Below, in pieces: positions 43,961-53,888 of a DNA stretch of 64,000 nt (the first letter of the stretch is position 1; the number at the start of each line of letters is the position of its first letter). This DNA is from Tipula vernalis. Its lineage: Eukaryota > Arthropoda > Insecta > Diptera > Tipulidae. The stretch is from the NCBI GenBank assembly GCA_958295665.1, contig OY282558.1, positions 133,724,701 to 133,788,700 of the forward strand, read 5' to 3'. Made by a program: the position numbers and the translations under genes. Under the pieces are notes generated by a model. That model worked only from the letters and a program-made list of their open reading frames with translations. It was not told the origin of the DNA and did no database searches.

Positions 43961-45580
43961 GAGAACTTGGATATGTTGTTTCTGATATCACCATTCCTAA
44001 TATACAGAATATTGACAGCGTGTACAGCAAAAGATTTGATTTTGTGCTTGCTCTGGTTACTCGTCTCTGTGGTGGATTTTGTGTTTCCTTCTGGTTTGAA
44101 ACATCTGTGACCATACCGTATTGATCTGTCGCTTGTAACTCGTCTACTGGTAGAACGGATATTTTGGTAATTGCTCTTTTATAGAGAGCATTTTCTGGGG
44201 CACGTATTGAAACTAGGCGAACCAATCTGTCTGGTTGTCCAGGGTGTGTTTCAACAATTCTATCTCTTACCCATTTTGTGGGAGGTAGATTGTCTGCAAT
44301 TAAAAGCACAAGATTGCCCACTTGCCATTTTGGTCGTTGTTGTAGTCTTCGCAAATATTCGTTACTCCATTTTTTCCAAAAATCTTGTTTCAGCTTTTGT
44401 AGCATCTGCCATCTTGACAAGCGATGTATGTTTGAATCTGCTAGATTTTCTTCTGGCACTGCAGTTAGTGATGAGCCGATTAAAAAATGGCCAGGTATTG
44501 GAACTTCAAGGTCTGCTATATCACTGGCCTTGAATTTAGAATGGCCTCTATTTGATTTAACAGTGTTGTTAATTCTTCATAGGTGAGCGTTGCATTTCCC
44601 ATGATCGTTTTTAGGTGGGTCTTCACTGATTTGACACCAGCTTCCCATAGCCCACCAAAATGGGATAATGCAGGTGGTTGAAAATGCCAAGTTATTCCCT
44701 CTGTTGCTAATTGTTGAGCGACAATATCGCTGAAGTTAGCTGTTTTTTGTATCCTTTTTAGCTGATTATTAGCTCCAACAAAATTCGCCCCATTGTCACT
44801 ATATATTTGAGTACATAATCCACGCCTGGATGTGAACCTTTTAAGGGCCGCAATAAATGCTTTGGTTGATAAGTAAATGAAGATTGCAATGTATGCCTTG
44901 TAAGTTTTACCTCCTCTATGCGTAAATGGTCTTGTTGGCTGAACTCGTGCGTATGGTAGGTTTCCCATCAACTAGTTACTTCCTGGCTTGATTTTGAATC
45001 TGTGGCATACAATGCATTTTGAAATTACTGATTCAATTGTCGTTCTGCCTCTTATAATCCAATACTTTTTCCGGATGAAAGAGAGGGTGAGTTCGATCCC
45101 ACCATGCATCATTTTCAAATGTGCATGATTGATTAAGCTTTTACTCAATTGGTGGTGGGCAGGAAGTATGGCTGGATGTTTCTCTTCTTAGCTTAAAAAT
45201 GATTTTTGCAGCCTGCCCCCTACTCGTAGAATTCCCTCTGGATCCACAAATGGATTTAATGACAATAACTTGCTTTTCTTATCTATTGGATTGTTTTTCA
45301 TTAGCTGAGTTATTTCCGCGTTGTAATAATTTCGTTGTGTATGCTTCACGATAATCTTCTCAGCCTCATTTAGATCATATTTGTTGACCTTGATTTTTCT
45401 ACACCTTTTTATAAAATTTATTACAGTTCTAACAATTCGTTTTAGTTTAGTGAAACTGGATATTTTATTTATTAAATGAACTATCCTGTCATCATCCTCT
45501 GTGATGGTAGTGAAGTTGATATTTTTTAGTTCTGTTGGTTGTTGTTTTTCTGGTTCAAAACAGTTTTGTATGTTTGGCGG
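43914..45580 (-). pseudogene. Bel-Pao 3 integrase
   Basis: Reading leftward: the H2C2 region in broken frames (about 45,130-45,290; GILRVGGRLQKSFLS, then HPAILPAHHQLSKSLINHAH), and CIVCHRFKIKP near 45,000. The core is in frame 44,971-44,516: MGNLPYARVQPTRPF, IYLSTKAFIAALKR, QIYSDNGANFVGA (second catalytic Asp), HFGGLWEAGVKSVK (catalytic Glu), and TTLLNQIEAILNSRP. The C-terminal domain (44,459-43,914) has RWQMLQKLKQDFWKKWSNEY and GNLVLLIADNLPP, the DUF5641-type tail. It is broken only by point stops and a few shifts. Confidence 0.88.
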
Positions 45581-45594
45581 GTATTCGTGCTTGT

Positions 45595-45785
45595 TTTAGA
45601 GCCAATAACCGTTATTCCGCGGCTCGCGCAATCAGCTGGGTTGTCGCCTGATTTAATGTGGCGCTATTGATATTGTTCGGTAAAATTCCTAATCTCCGAT
45701 ACTCTGTTGGGAACATAAGTTTTATATTTCTGAATATCTCCTTGTATCCATGACAGCACTATGGTTGAATCGGTCCATGCGTTAA
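45595..45785 (-). pseudogene. Bel-Pao 3 RNase H domain (partial)
   Basis: The minus strand reads INAWTDSTIVLSWIQGDIQ, then YVPNRVSEIRNFTEQYQ, a stop, and RHIKSGDNPADCASRGI. Asp of TDST and Asp of NPADCASRG are the expected catalytic residues. The N-terminal part with the ELCAA motif is not clear. Confidence 0.8.
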
Positions 45786-46860
45786 TTGTTGCTTGCTGTA
45801 TTGTCTTTAAAGTTTAACCATTGTTGACCTATGGCTTCAGGGACCGGTCCATCCCATGTGAGACCCATGAGCCACATTTTTTGTAACATTATCTTTGGTG
45901 TTATTATTACTGGTGCTAGCCATCCTAATGGATCAAATAGCTTAGCAGTCGTGGAGAGAATAATTCGCTTCGTCAACTGGCCACTTGGAATGGGTACGTT
46001 TATATTAAACTCAAATACATCCGCTTTAGGCTTCCAAAAAGTCCAAGGGCTTTTATGCTTTGATCGATTTCAATTTTATGTGATTCTGTTAGTTTTCTGT
46101 CGGCTACATTGATTAAGAGCTGTGTTTGGTTGCTTGCCCATTTTCTTAAATTAAAGCCTCCTTTTTGAAGTAGTTCCGTTAGTTGGATTTGAATGACTGA
46201 TGCTTCTTTGATTGTGTCGCAGCCTGTCATGAGATCATCGACGTAGAAATCTATTTGTAACACCTTGCATGCCGTAGGAAAGTTCTTTCTTTCGTCTTCT
46301 GCGATCTGATTTAAAGTTTTTACTGCAAGATAAGTGGCAGCTGCTGTTCCGTATGTTACTGTGTCAAGTTGGTACTCTTGAATCTTTTCTGAAGAGGAGT
46401 TTCGCCACAAAATTCGTTGAAAGTTTCTATCTTCCTTGTTTATCCAAATCTGCCGAAACATTTTCTCATTTTCTCAACATCATCTCATTACGATATGCCA
46501 CAGGTCTTGTTGTATTTTGGGACCAACATGCATTACATCATTTAATGACCAGCCGTTGGTTGTTTTGGCGGACGCGTCAAAAACAGCTCTTAACTTTGTT
46601 GTGGTACTTGATGGCTTGAGGACCGCATCATGGGGCATGTAATATTTTCCGTCGTTCAATTCTGTTGGTTGAATTTTCTTCATATGTCCGAGATATTCAT
46701 ATTCTTGTATGAATTCTTTGTATTGTGTGGCTAATTCGTTGTTCTTCATGAGTTGCCTTTCTAGTTGGAGAAATCTTGCGGTTGCCATCTTTTTGGAATC
46801 TCCTAGGTCTGCCAGTTGTTGGAACGGAATTTTAAGAGTGTATCTACCGTCTGATTATCT
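45782..46860 (-). pseudogene. Bel-Pao 3 reverse transcriptase
   Basis: Frame 46,788-46,480 holds GKYYMPHDAVLKPSSTTTKL, then RAVFDASAKTTNGWSLNDVM and HVGPKIQQDLW. Frame 46,461-46,000 holds TYGTAAATYLAVKTLNQIAE and the polymerase box DFYVDDLMTG (intact YVDD, about 46,215-46,250). Frame 45,976-45,782 has LSTTAKLFDPLGWLAPVII and MLQKMWLMGLTWD. A shift near 45,990 and a few stops are the visible damage. Confidence 0.9.
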
Positions 46861-47583
46861 TTTGTGGGAGTTTCGAAAATGTTGTTCACATTCTTCTTCA
46901 TCAGTAGTATGTTTTCTCGGCGGATATAGTTCCTCTATTTCCCAAAATTTCTTGAGGATTTTCTCAATCTCATCAGCTGTATTTTCCTTTGTTTTGATTG
47001 CTACGGTTTTGGTTAACGGCTCGTCTGTTGAGTGTGAATTATTAGATCTTCCTAATATTATCCATCCAAACCTTGTACGTTGAGCAATTGGTTGTTGATT
47101 GTTTATTTTTATTATATCGGCATAGTAATCTGCACCAGTAAGTAAGTCTATCGGTGCTGATGTATGGAAGTTAGGATCGGCCAACTGAGGTAGATTTTTC
47201 CAAGTATGGCTTGTTATTGTTCTCCGTGGTTGGTTCTCTGTAATTTTATTCACTATTTCCAGGTTATACCTCGATTGAAATTGAGGCATAATTGATAGTT
47301 TAGCAGCCTTTTTGATTATTTCTTTGTTGTTTGTGCAAATGCCAGTGACGTGCAATTCTGTGCTACACGTTTTTGTTTGTAGTCTGTTTACTGCGTTTGA
47401 AGTGATGAACGTGGCTTGTGAGCAAGGATCTATAATGGCACGTAAATGACAATCTTGCCCATTCTTATTTGTTGCCCTTACTAGTGCGGTTGGTAAGAGA
47501 ATGTACGCGTCATTTGTACTAGCGTGTAATGTAGTATTGCTGTTGTTTGCTGATCCGGGTTTGGTTGTTATTGATCCAATCAT
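46855..47583 (-). pseudogene. Bel-Pao 3 protease
   Basis: An open 242-codon frame with LLPTALVRATNKNGQDCHLR, then AIIDPCSQATFITSNAVNRL. The active-site triad appears as DPCSQ, close to the Bel-Pao form D.(G/C)SQ. After it come ADPNFHTSAPIDLLTGADYY and TRFGWIILGRS, the usual link to RT. It is in the same frame as gag and would be released from the polyprotein. Confidence 0.85.
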
Positions 47584-49077
47584 CTTATTGTGTAGTAGCT
47601 AGTGATGCCGTCCTTTGCATTGTTGACATGATGTATCAGCCTTACATTCGGCTAACGCGTGGTCGCTTTTAAGACACCTTCTACATAGTTGCAATAATTA
47701 TACCAGCTGATTTTTGCCATTTGTTTTAAATTTAGAACAATCTGCCAGGTGATGGCTTTGGTTGCAGACAATGCAGGCTTTGGTTGGTCTCGTTGTCAAT
47801 AGAGATGTTTTTGTAGTAGTTGCTGGTTTACGAAAGTTTGAAGATTTTTCTCGATAAACTGCTTCTAATGACGTAAAACGCGATTCAAGGAACTTCATGA
47901 AATTTTTAAGAATTTGAATTTCTCTTGGATTCTCTAGTGACATCTCGTATGCTCTCAGGGATTCGTGATCCAGTTTTTTGGCTAATACGTATATCACTAT
48001 TTGGTTCCAAGAATCAGTGTTGATTCCTAGGTGCTTGATTGCATGTAAACATTCTCTGGTCGTGTCGTATAATCCTCTTATGGCTGGTGCGGATTCGGTA
48101 TTTATTGTTGATTGTGCCATCAAGGTATGAATGTATTTGTTTACGTTCATCCTGCGATTATCGTATCTTGTTTTGATTATGTCCCATGCGGGTTCATAGT
48201 TTTCTACCACGGATTGCAGGTGATTTATCAGCCTGGCTGCTTGACCTCCAATGTAGGTCTTTAGATAATTAATCTTGTGTGTGTTGTTAAGTGCTTGATT
48301 GTTGTGCACTAATTGTTCAAAGACGTCATGAAATGCCATCCATTTCATGTATTCTCCATTAAAGTGGGGTATTTGTATTTCGGGAAGCTTAATTTCTGTC
48401 GGTCGATTACTGCCGGCTTTGTATTGTTTGTTCTTCATGATCACCTCTACTACTATTTCTTCATACGCTTTTCGTATTGTGTCGTAGTATTCATCTATGA
48501 AGTATTTTGTTGTAGTTTCATCATCCTCAGTCGCCTCCAGGCATATGTTGTCGTGAAGATCTGATACTTGATTCATCATTCTCTCCATGTGAGTTAATGA
48601 TAAATTCAATGATGCTTCAGCTTCTCCTTGTTCCAATTTGTTTTTTGTGGACCTTATCTCTTTGTATAAGCCCCTCATTTTGATGTCTTGTTGTTTGAAT
48701 TTTGGCGATTGTCTGAATTCAAGGTTTGACTCAACCATTGACGTCTCGGGTAATAGACTTTGCCTGAATTTGCTTGGTGATGCCTCTGTGTTAGTGTTGT
48801 TGATCTCTACCGATGGGGTGATGCTGAGTTCTTTAAAATTGATTGTTGCATCTGCTGTTGGAAGTGGTGTGGATGGCAGCCCTGAATCGTTGAGGCGTTG
48901 TCGCATTTCCTCAATAGTTTTTTGGTAATTATCTGCCACATTTTGCCTATCTTTGTAGTACTGATCTGTTGCAGCTGAGTTCTTACTTCGCCAGAGGCAT
49001 CTGTGGTGCGGTAATTCGGAGATGCAGCATAAGCATATTCTCAGTTCATTCGCCCTAATATTCTTCTGTTCACCCAT
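47584..49077 (-). pseudogene. Bel-Pao 3 gag with zinc knuckles
   Basis: An open 459-codon frame (49,077-47,698) continues, after one stop, to 47,584. It starts MGEQKNIRANELR, has a coiled N-terminal half, then the capsid region (ELPEIQIPHFNGEYMKWMAF preceded by KLP; LNNTHKINYLKTYIGGQAAR; YDNRRMNVNKYIHTLM). The knuckles read CIVCNQSHHLADC (about 47,730-47,780) and, beyond the stop, CRRCLKSDHALAEC (about 47,640-47,680). The ATG may not be the element's original start because the sequence directly upstream belongs to element 4. Confidence 0.85.
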
Positions 49078-49085
49078 CTCGGATT

Positions 49086-50200
49086 TTTATATTTCGTCAT
49101 TTGGTTCGTATCATTTCTGGTAATTGTTCCGGTTATCCATACTTCCGGCATCATAATTTTAGCCAAGATTGTTATTGGTGACAGCCATCCTACAGGGTCG
49201 AATAACTTTGATGAATCAGATAGCAGTGAGCGTTTTGTGGGATGGTTGTTAGTTAGCTGCAAGCGGGCTATATCGAATTAAAAAAAAACGGTTTGGGGGC
49301 TTGTACAAAATCCCCAGAGTTTTAATGCCGCCGTTTTGTTTAATTTGAATGTTCCCGTCGGCTAGTTCTTGTAGCGCTGTTAGTGCTTCCTCGATACTGT
49401 ATATCCCAGTGAGCAGGTTATCGACGTAGAAGTCTGTCATAATAATTTTACCTGCTGTGGGATGCATACCGGTTCCTTCATAGGCTATTCATAGGCGTGT
49501 ATTTAATCTATAAGCTTTTATTGCTCTCGGTCTTTTTTATTAATCCATACTTGGTGATATATTTTTTGTATGTCAGTAGTCATCACAACCTTATGTTTTC
49601 GCTAACGCAGTAATATATTGGCCAACTTTTCCTGTAGTTTGGTTTCGGTCATCGTCATGTCATTTAAGGATACTCCACTCGTTGTTTTTGAGGGTGCATC
49701 AAACACTACTCGGAGCTTGGTTGTTGTGCTGTCTTCTTTGATCACACCATGATGAGGTATGTAATATATGTTTTCAGCTAGTTCGTCGTCCCGCCTTTCC
49801 TGGATCAACCCCATGTGTTTTAAATCGATGTATTCTTGCATGCATTTATAATAAAGTTGTTTGGATGCGGGATCTTTCATAAAACTACTTCCGATTTGTA
49901 ATAATCTTGCAACGGCCCTTCTCCGCGATTTGCCTAATTTAACGTGGTTATCATAAAATGGAATTCTTACTAATCGCTCACCATGATATCGTCCAACTAT
50001 TTTCTGAAACAGCTCCTCAACCTTATCCTCTTTCTCAGTGTAGCATCATTCCTAAGGGATGTTGTCATTTTCCACGAACAATCTCAATTGTTCTTCGATT
50101 CATTTGGTTAATACCATGATTGTTCTACTTTGGTTTTCTAAATTACCCATGCTTCCAATTACGATCCATCCGAACTGCAAAGTATGTTGTGCCATGGGCT
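49086..50200 (-). pseudogene. Bel-Pao element 4, reverse transcriptase fragment
   Basis: Frame 49,880-49,602 has YYIPHHGVIKEDSTTTKLRV, then VFDAPSKTTSGVSLND. Frame 49,467-49,249 has KIIMTDFYVDNLLTG, where the active-site YVDD is changed to YVDN, and frame 49,262-49,041 has SSKLFDPVGWLSPITILAKI. At about 49,090 it runs straight into element 3 gag. Upstream (49,890-50,200) diverged words of the protease-RT link are visible (for example SNMGNLENQSRTIMV near 50,120-50,160). RNase H and integrase of this copy are absent. Confidence 0.82.
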
Positions 50201-50209
50201 CCTAAAACC

Positions 50210-50870
50210 CGCCTTTTATCATGTTTTTTATTTTTTATTTTATTTTTATGGTAAGGATAGTAGTCTGTCCCTAGAGGCCTGTGTTTTCTTCGTATTTAAA
50301 ATAAGACCATTAGACGTTGACCATGAATAAATACTTCTCAGATCCTCTCTCAAACAAGTCATTTATATTTTCTAATGAACCGCCATTATATAATTGAACA
50401 TCGTCCGCGTAGAAGTGGAATTTTCCATAATTGATGGGCTTCACCTCTCAGTGTGCTTAGTTTAATAATTTTAGTATTAAGCCAGGGTATTGCTGGATTA
50501 AAATTCAGAACTTTATTTACCGGAATACAACGCGTGTGTACGACATCCCGAAATAATGGTAGACAATCGACGGGGGGAGGGGGAGAGGGCGGGGGGGGGA
50601 GGGAATTTTTATTCTATCAGAATCAGTTCCATTCACCAGATTTAAATCTAAAAATTTCGATTCTCTTGTAAACTGAAATGGAACAACAAATAAATTGAGT
50701 ATATTTAAATTGTCGAGGAATCGATTCGGCGTAGTATTTAAATTAATATTTAAATCACCGAGATTTGTAACATTGGAATTCTTATTTACGTAGTCCACAA
50801 TCACAGACATAATATCATTGATATCATTTAACATTTTTGCTAATGGATTATGACCAACAATTACGGCATA
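50210..50870 (-). pseudogene. Jockey-like non-LTR element 2, 3' piece: endonuclease end plus an RT scrap
   Basis: The frame 50,860-50,640 contains YAVIVGHNPLAKMLNDIND, LGDLNINLNTTPNRFLDNLN (the GDFN box of the endonuclease changed to GDLN) and LNLFVVPFQFTRESKFLDLN. After a G-rich tract, the sequence near 50,385-50,425 reads HFYADDVQLYNGGSLENIND, the RT active-site YADD block. The RT fingers between the two are deleted. A mariner element interrupts the copy at 50,871, and the rest of the endonuclease is at 51,944-52,275. Confidence 0.78.
50571..50603 (+). repeat. G-rich tract with quadruplex potential
   Basis: Thirty-three bases, almost all G (runs of 6, 5, 3, 9 and 3 G separated by single A or C positions), in otherwise AT-rich DNA. 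It sits at the deletion junction between endonuclease and RT pieces of the jockey-like element. Confidence 0.85.
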
Positions 50871-51941
50871 CAAGGGTTGTCTGAAAAATTTCCGACCTGA
50901 CAAAGATACAAGACATTTTTTTTTCAAATTTAGTTTTATTTTTCTACATAATCTCATCTCTTCAACCCGTCCAAGTAGCACTCAGTGTCTTTCGCTGCAA
51001 AATAGTTGTTTACAAAGGTGAAAGCCTCCTCATTCGATAAAAACTTCTATCCTCCTAGCGCAACTTTTAGCTTAGAAAACAAGGAAAGTCTCTCGGGGCT
51101 AGATCTGGTGAGTAAGAAGGGTGGTTAAGCAATTCAAACCGTAATTCGTGGATTTTCGCAATGACAACCGCTGAGGTGTGAGACGGCACATTGTCTTGGT
51201 AAAATAAAATCTTTTTCTGCAATTGTGGCCGTTTTTCAGCAATTTATGCTTCCAGCAACAGTCGCCATCACTTTCTCAGCCGAAAACCCAGTCGAACAAC
51301 CTTTCCCTTTTTTGGAGCCGGTTCCCCATTTGCAGTCCACTGTTTTGACTGTAATTTTGTTTCTCGAGTGTAATAGTGTATCCAAGCTTCATCTACAGTA
51401 ATTAATCGTCGCCAAAACTCTGATTTATTGTACAAAAGCTGCGCCAACAGAGCATTAGAAATGTTCTTTCAAACATGTTTTTGGTCCAAAGTGAGCAAAC
51501 GCGGCACCCAACATGCGGACAGCTTACTATTGCCTAAATCATAATTCAATATATGACAAATACGTTTTTGGAAATATTCGTAGCCTTGGCTATCTCCTAA
51601 CCTTAATTTGACGATTGTCTAACAGTGGTCACAGGTTTAAGAGGTACCGAACGTTCATCGTCACCCAACCTGGTACGGCCACATTTAAATTCAGCTGTCC
51701 AAAATTTCATGGAGGTATTTGATGGTGCAGAGTTTTCGTATATAGAGTCCAACTAGTCTTTGATTTCGACTCGAGTTTTTCCATTTCAGACAAAGCACTC
51801 ACATTGATTTACTCAAACGACTGTCAAACAAAACAATTCGCGTCCAAAATAGCTGAAATTTTCGCAAATGTATTCCCATATTTCTGTTAACGTGTGCTGC
51901 CATCTTCATGTTGAGATCAGAAACTTTTCAGACAACCCTCT
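50871..51941 (-). mobile_element. mariner element, 1071 bp, inserted in the jockey-like element
   Basis: Flanked by TA at 50,869-50,870 and 51,942-51,943. Terminal repeats AGGGTTGTCTGAAAA(A/G)TTTC are read inwards from both ends, about 25 bases with few mismatches. Removing it and one TA restores the jockey-like reading frame (AAA TAT ACT AAG TAT GCC GTA on the minus strand). A minus-strand transposase pseudogene fills the interior. Confidence 0.9.
50930..51900 (-). pseudogene. mariner DD34D-type transposase pseudogene
   Basis: On the minus strand, broken frames contain LITVDEAWIHYYTRETK (first catalytic Asp, about 51,350-51,400), QKKILFYQDN-like coding near 51,190-51,220 where the second Asp region is shortened, TSAVV.KIHELRFELLNHP (about 51,120-51,180), then PDLAPRDF (third Asp; usual form SPDLAPSDFFLF) and KVALGG.KFLSNEEAF. 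The C-terminus YFAAKDTECYLDGLKR is clear at about 50,955-51,005. There are many stops; the N-terminal DNA-binding part is poorly preserved. Confidence 0.82.
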
Positions 51942-51943
51942 TA

Positions 51944-52275
51944 CTTAGTATATTTAACGTTTAGTTCTAAAATAATAAACTCAGCCTTCTCCAAAACAAG
52001 ACGATCAACACATTTGATATTTAAAGATGATTCAAAATACACAGGCACCCCACCTTCTGATTTTTTTTTTTAGCAGCAACCTGATCGTGACTTAAGTTAT
52101 AAAATCATTAGAAGATGAAATTTTAGGATAACGCTGTATGTCTCATTCAAACATAAAATATCAAAATTTTTAGTCTTCATCTAAATTTTAACTTCATCAC
52201 TATGTTTCTCCAAACGTTGTACAATTAGGTAGCGATATAAATTAGCTCATATTCGTTATTGCACGGTTTATGTTG
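51944..52275 (-). pseudogene. Jockey-like non-LTR element 2, endonuclease N-terminal piece
   Basis: From 52,180 downward the minus strand reads MKTKNFDILCLNET (the conserved LNET block, whose Glu is catalytic), stops, then GGVPVYFESSLNIKCVDRLV and LEKAEFIILELNVKYTK. The last codons abut the mariner; across it the frame continues into YAVIVGHN. This orders the two halves as one original element on the minus strand. Confidence 0.8.
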
Positions 52276-52565
52276 ACTGGAATTTGAAGGAGTTGAAACA
52301 GATCGGTAAAGACACTCCCCGGTGATTTTTTCGATTATAGTTGATAAATTGTTTTATTACAACACCTGTCGGCCAAATCTCCGATGGACAAATACTGTCA
52401 AAGTGCAGTGGGTTCACTACAATTTTACACGAAACGAAGTTCAACTGACTCCTATCTTTTGTCTTTGTAATTGAGGCACAGCCAAATACGTCGGCTGCTG
52501 TTATATTAATGGGTGTTGTTATGTGTCGAATTATATCAGTGTCTCACCTAGAGGGGTTGAGGTGA
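52276..52565. other. Stretch without a gene
   Basis: May be the 5' leader of the jockey-like element; no motif was recognised. Confidence 0.3.
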
Positions 52566-52569
52566 GTAA

Positions 52570-53425
52570 ACACAAAAAAAAATTTTTAGGACATTGTCAT
52601 GTATTTAGCTATCTCTTTCCAATATAAGAGCTGAAAATTTTCTTCTACCGTTCAACTTAATAATGTTCAAGTAAAATTTAAATTAAATTTTGCCAGTTAG
52701 CCATCGATCTCATTATGATTTTTTTTCTACTAGCCTAAAGGTCATCACTATTTGTGCAAACTTTTAGAACATCGTCATGGATTTGGCTACGCCTTTCCAA
52801 TAAACGAGCTGAAAATTTGCTTCTATTGTTCAACTTAATAATGTTCAAGTAATATTTAATTTAAATTTTGCCAGTTGGCGATTGGTCTCATTATAATTTT
52901 CTGTTACCCTATATGTCATCACTATTTATGCAAATTTTTAGAACATCGTCATGGATTTTGCTACCCCTTTCCAATAAACGAACTGAAAATTTGCTTCTAC
53001 CATTCAACTTAATATTGTTCAAGTAAAATTTAAATTAAATTTTGCCAGTTGGCCATCAATCTCATTATGGTTTTCTGTTAGCCAATAGGTCATGACTATT
53101 TGTGCCAATTTTTAGAACATCGTTATGGATTTTGCTATTACATTCCAATATATGAGCTGAAAATTTGCTTCTACCGTTTAACTTAATATTGTTCAAGTAA
53201 AATTTAAATTAAATTTTGCCAGTTGGCCATCGGTCTCATTATAATTTTCTGTTACCCTATAGGTCATCACTATTTGTGAAAATATTTAGAACATCGTCAT
53301 GGATTTTGCTACCCCTTTCCAAAAACAAGCAGAACATTTCCTTCTACCGTTCAACTTAATAATGTTCAAGTAAAATTTAAATTAAATTTTGAAGATTTTC
53401 TGTTAGCCTTATAGGTTCATCATTA
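52570..53425 (+). repeat. 174-bp tandem repeat, five direct copies
   Basis: The marker (G)GAACATCGTCATGG recurs at 52,589; 52,767; 52,941; 53,115 and 53,288, spacing 173-178. Each unit includes GCTTCTACCGTTCAACTTAA and TTTTGCCAGTTGGCCATCG. The fifth copy is shortened. An inverted copy lies at 55,605-55,722. Confidence 0.93.
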
Positions 53426-53888
53426 TTGATGCAAATATATTTCGTATTTGGTAAATGGTACCCATTTCGTGGTTATTATAATTGGTACCCTAAATCATTC
53501 AGTCGTAACCTAATATCCTCTTAATATAGATGTAATTAATCACAAATTATGTAAAACAGTGTTCCGTTAATCTTCTATGCAGTAGATAATTTATCAAACA
53601 ATAATATTAACAACGATATCCACTCAAGCAAAATAGACGATTACAACAATGCTCTGAGAGTTTTTTGTTTAAATCTTTAAAAAATTATAACAGACAGTTC
53701 TAATAGCGAACCTTTAAGTTGCATTATTTATTTTACAACAGTTGATATAACAACCGAACAAAATAAGTGTTCAAAATGTTATAGAAAAACGCGTATCAGA
53801 TGTTCCAATATTAGATTAGATGTAATCAACGATAATAAATGTAAATACTGTTGAAAATACAGCACAAGTTTAAAACTTTTTCTAAATA
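53426..53888. other. Spacer between repeat array and Tc1-family element
   Basis: AT-rich. Contains two GGTACCC words (about 53,456 and 53,486) and nothing coding. Confidence 0.4.

Larger units (their letters stand above)
43247..49085 (-). mobile_element. Bel-Pao LTR retrotransposon 3, nearly complete coding part with envelope-like region
   Basis: Minus-strand element running gag (49,077) through PR, RT, RH and IN to an envelope-like region that stops at about 43,247. Gag, protease and RT up to 46,000 share one frame interrupted by only a few stops (for example near 47,697, 47,605, 46,852 and 46,478), so the decay is mild there. No LTR was found at either end: its gag start directly abuts RT sequence of element 4, and its 3' end abuts element 2. 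These may be rearranged fragments rather than intact nested insertions. Confidence 0.87.
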
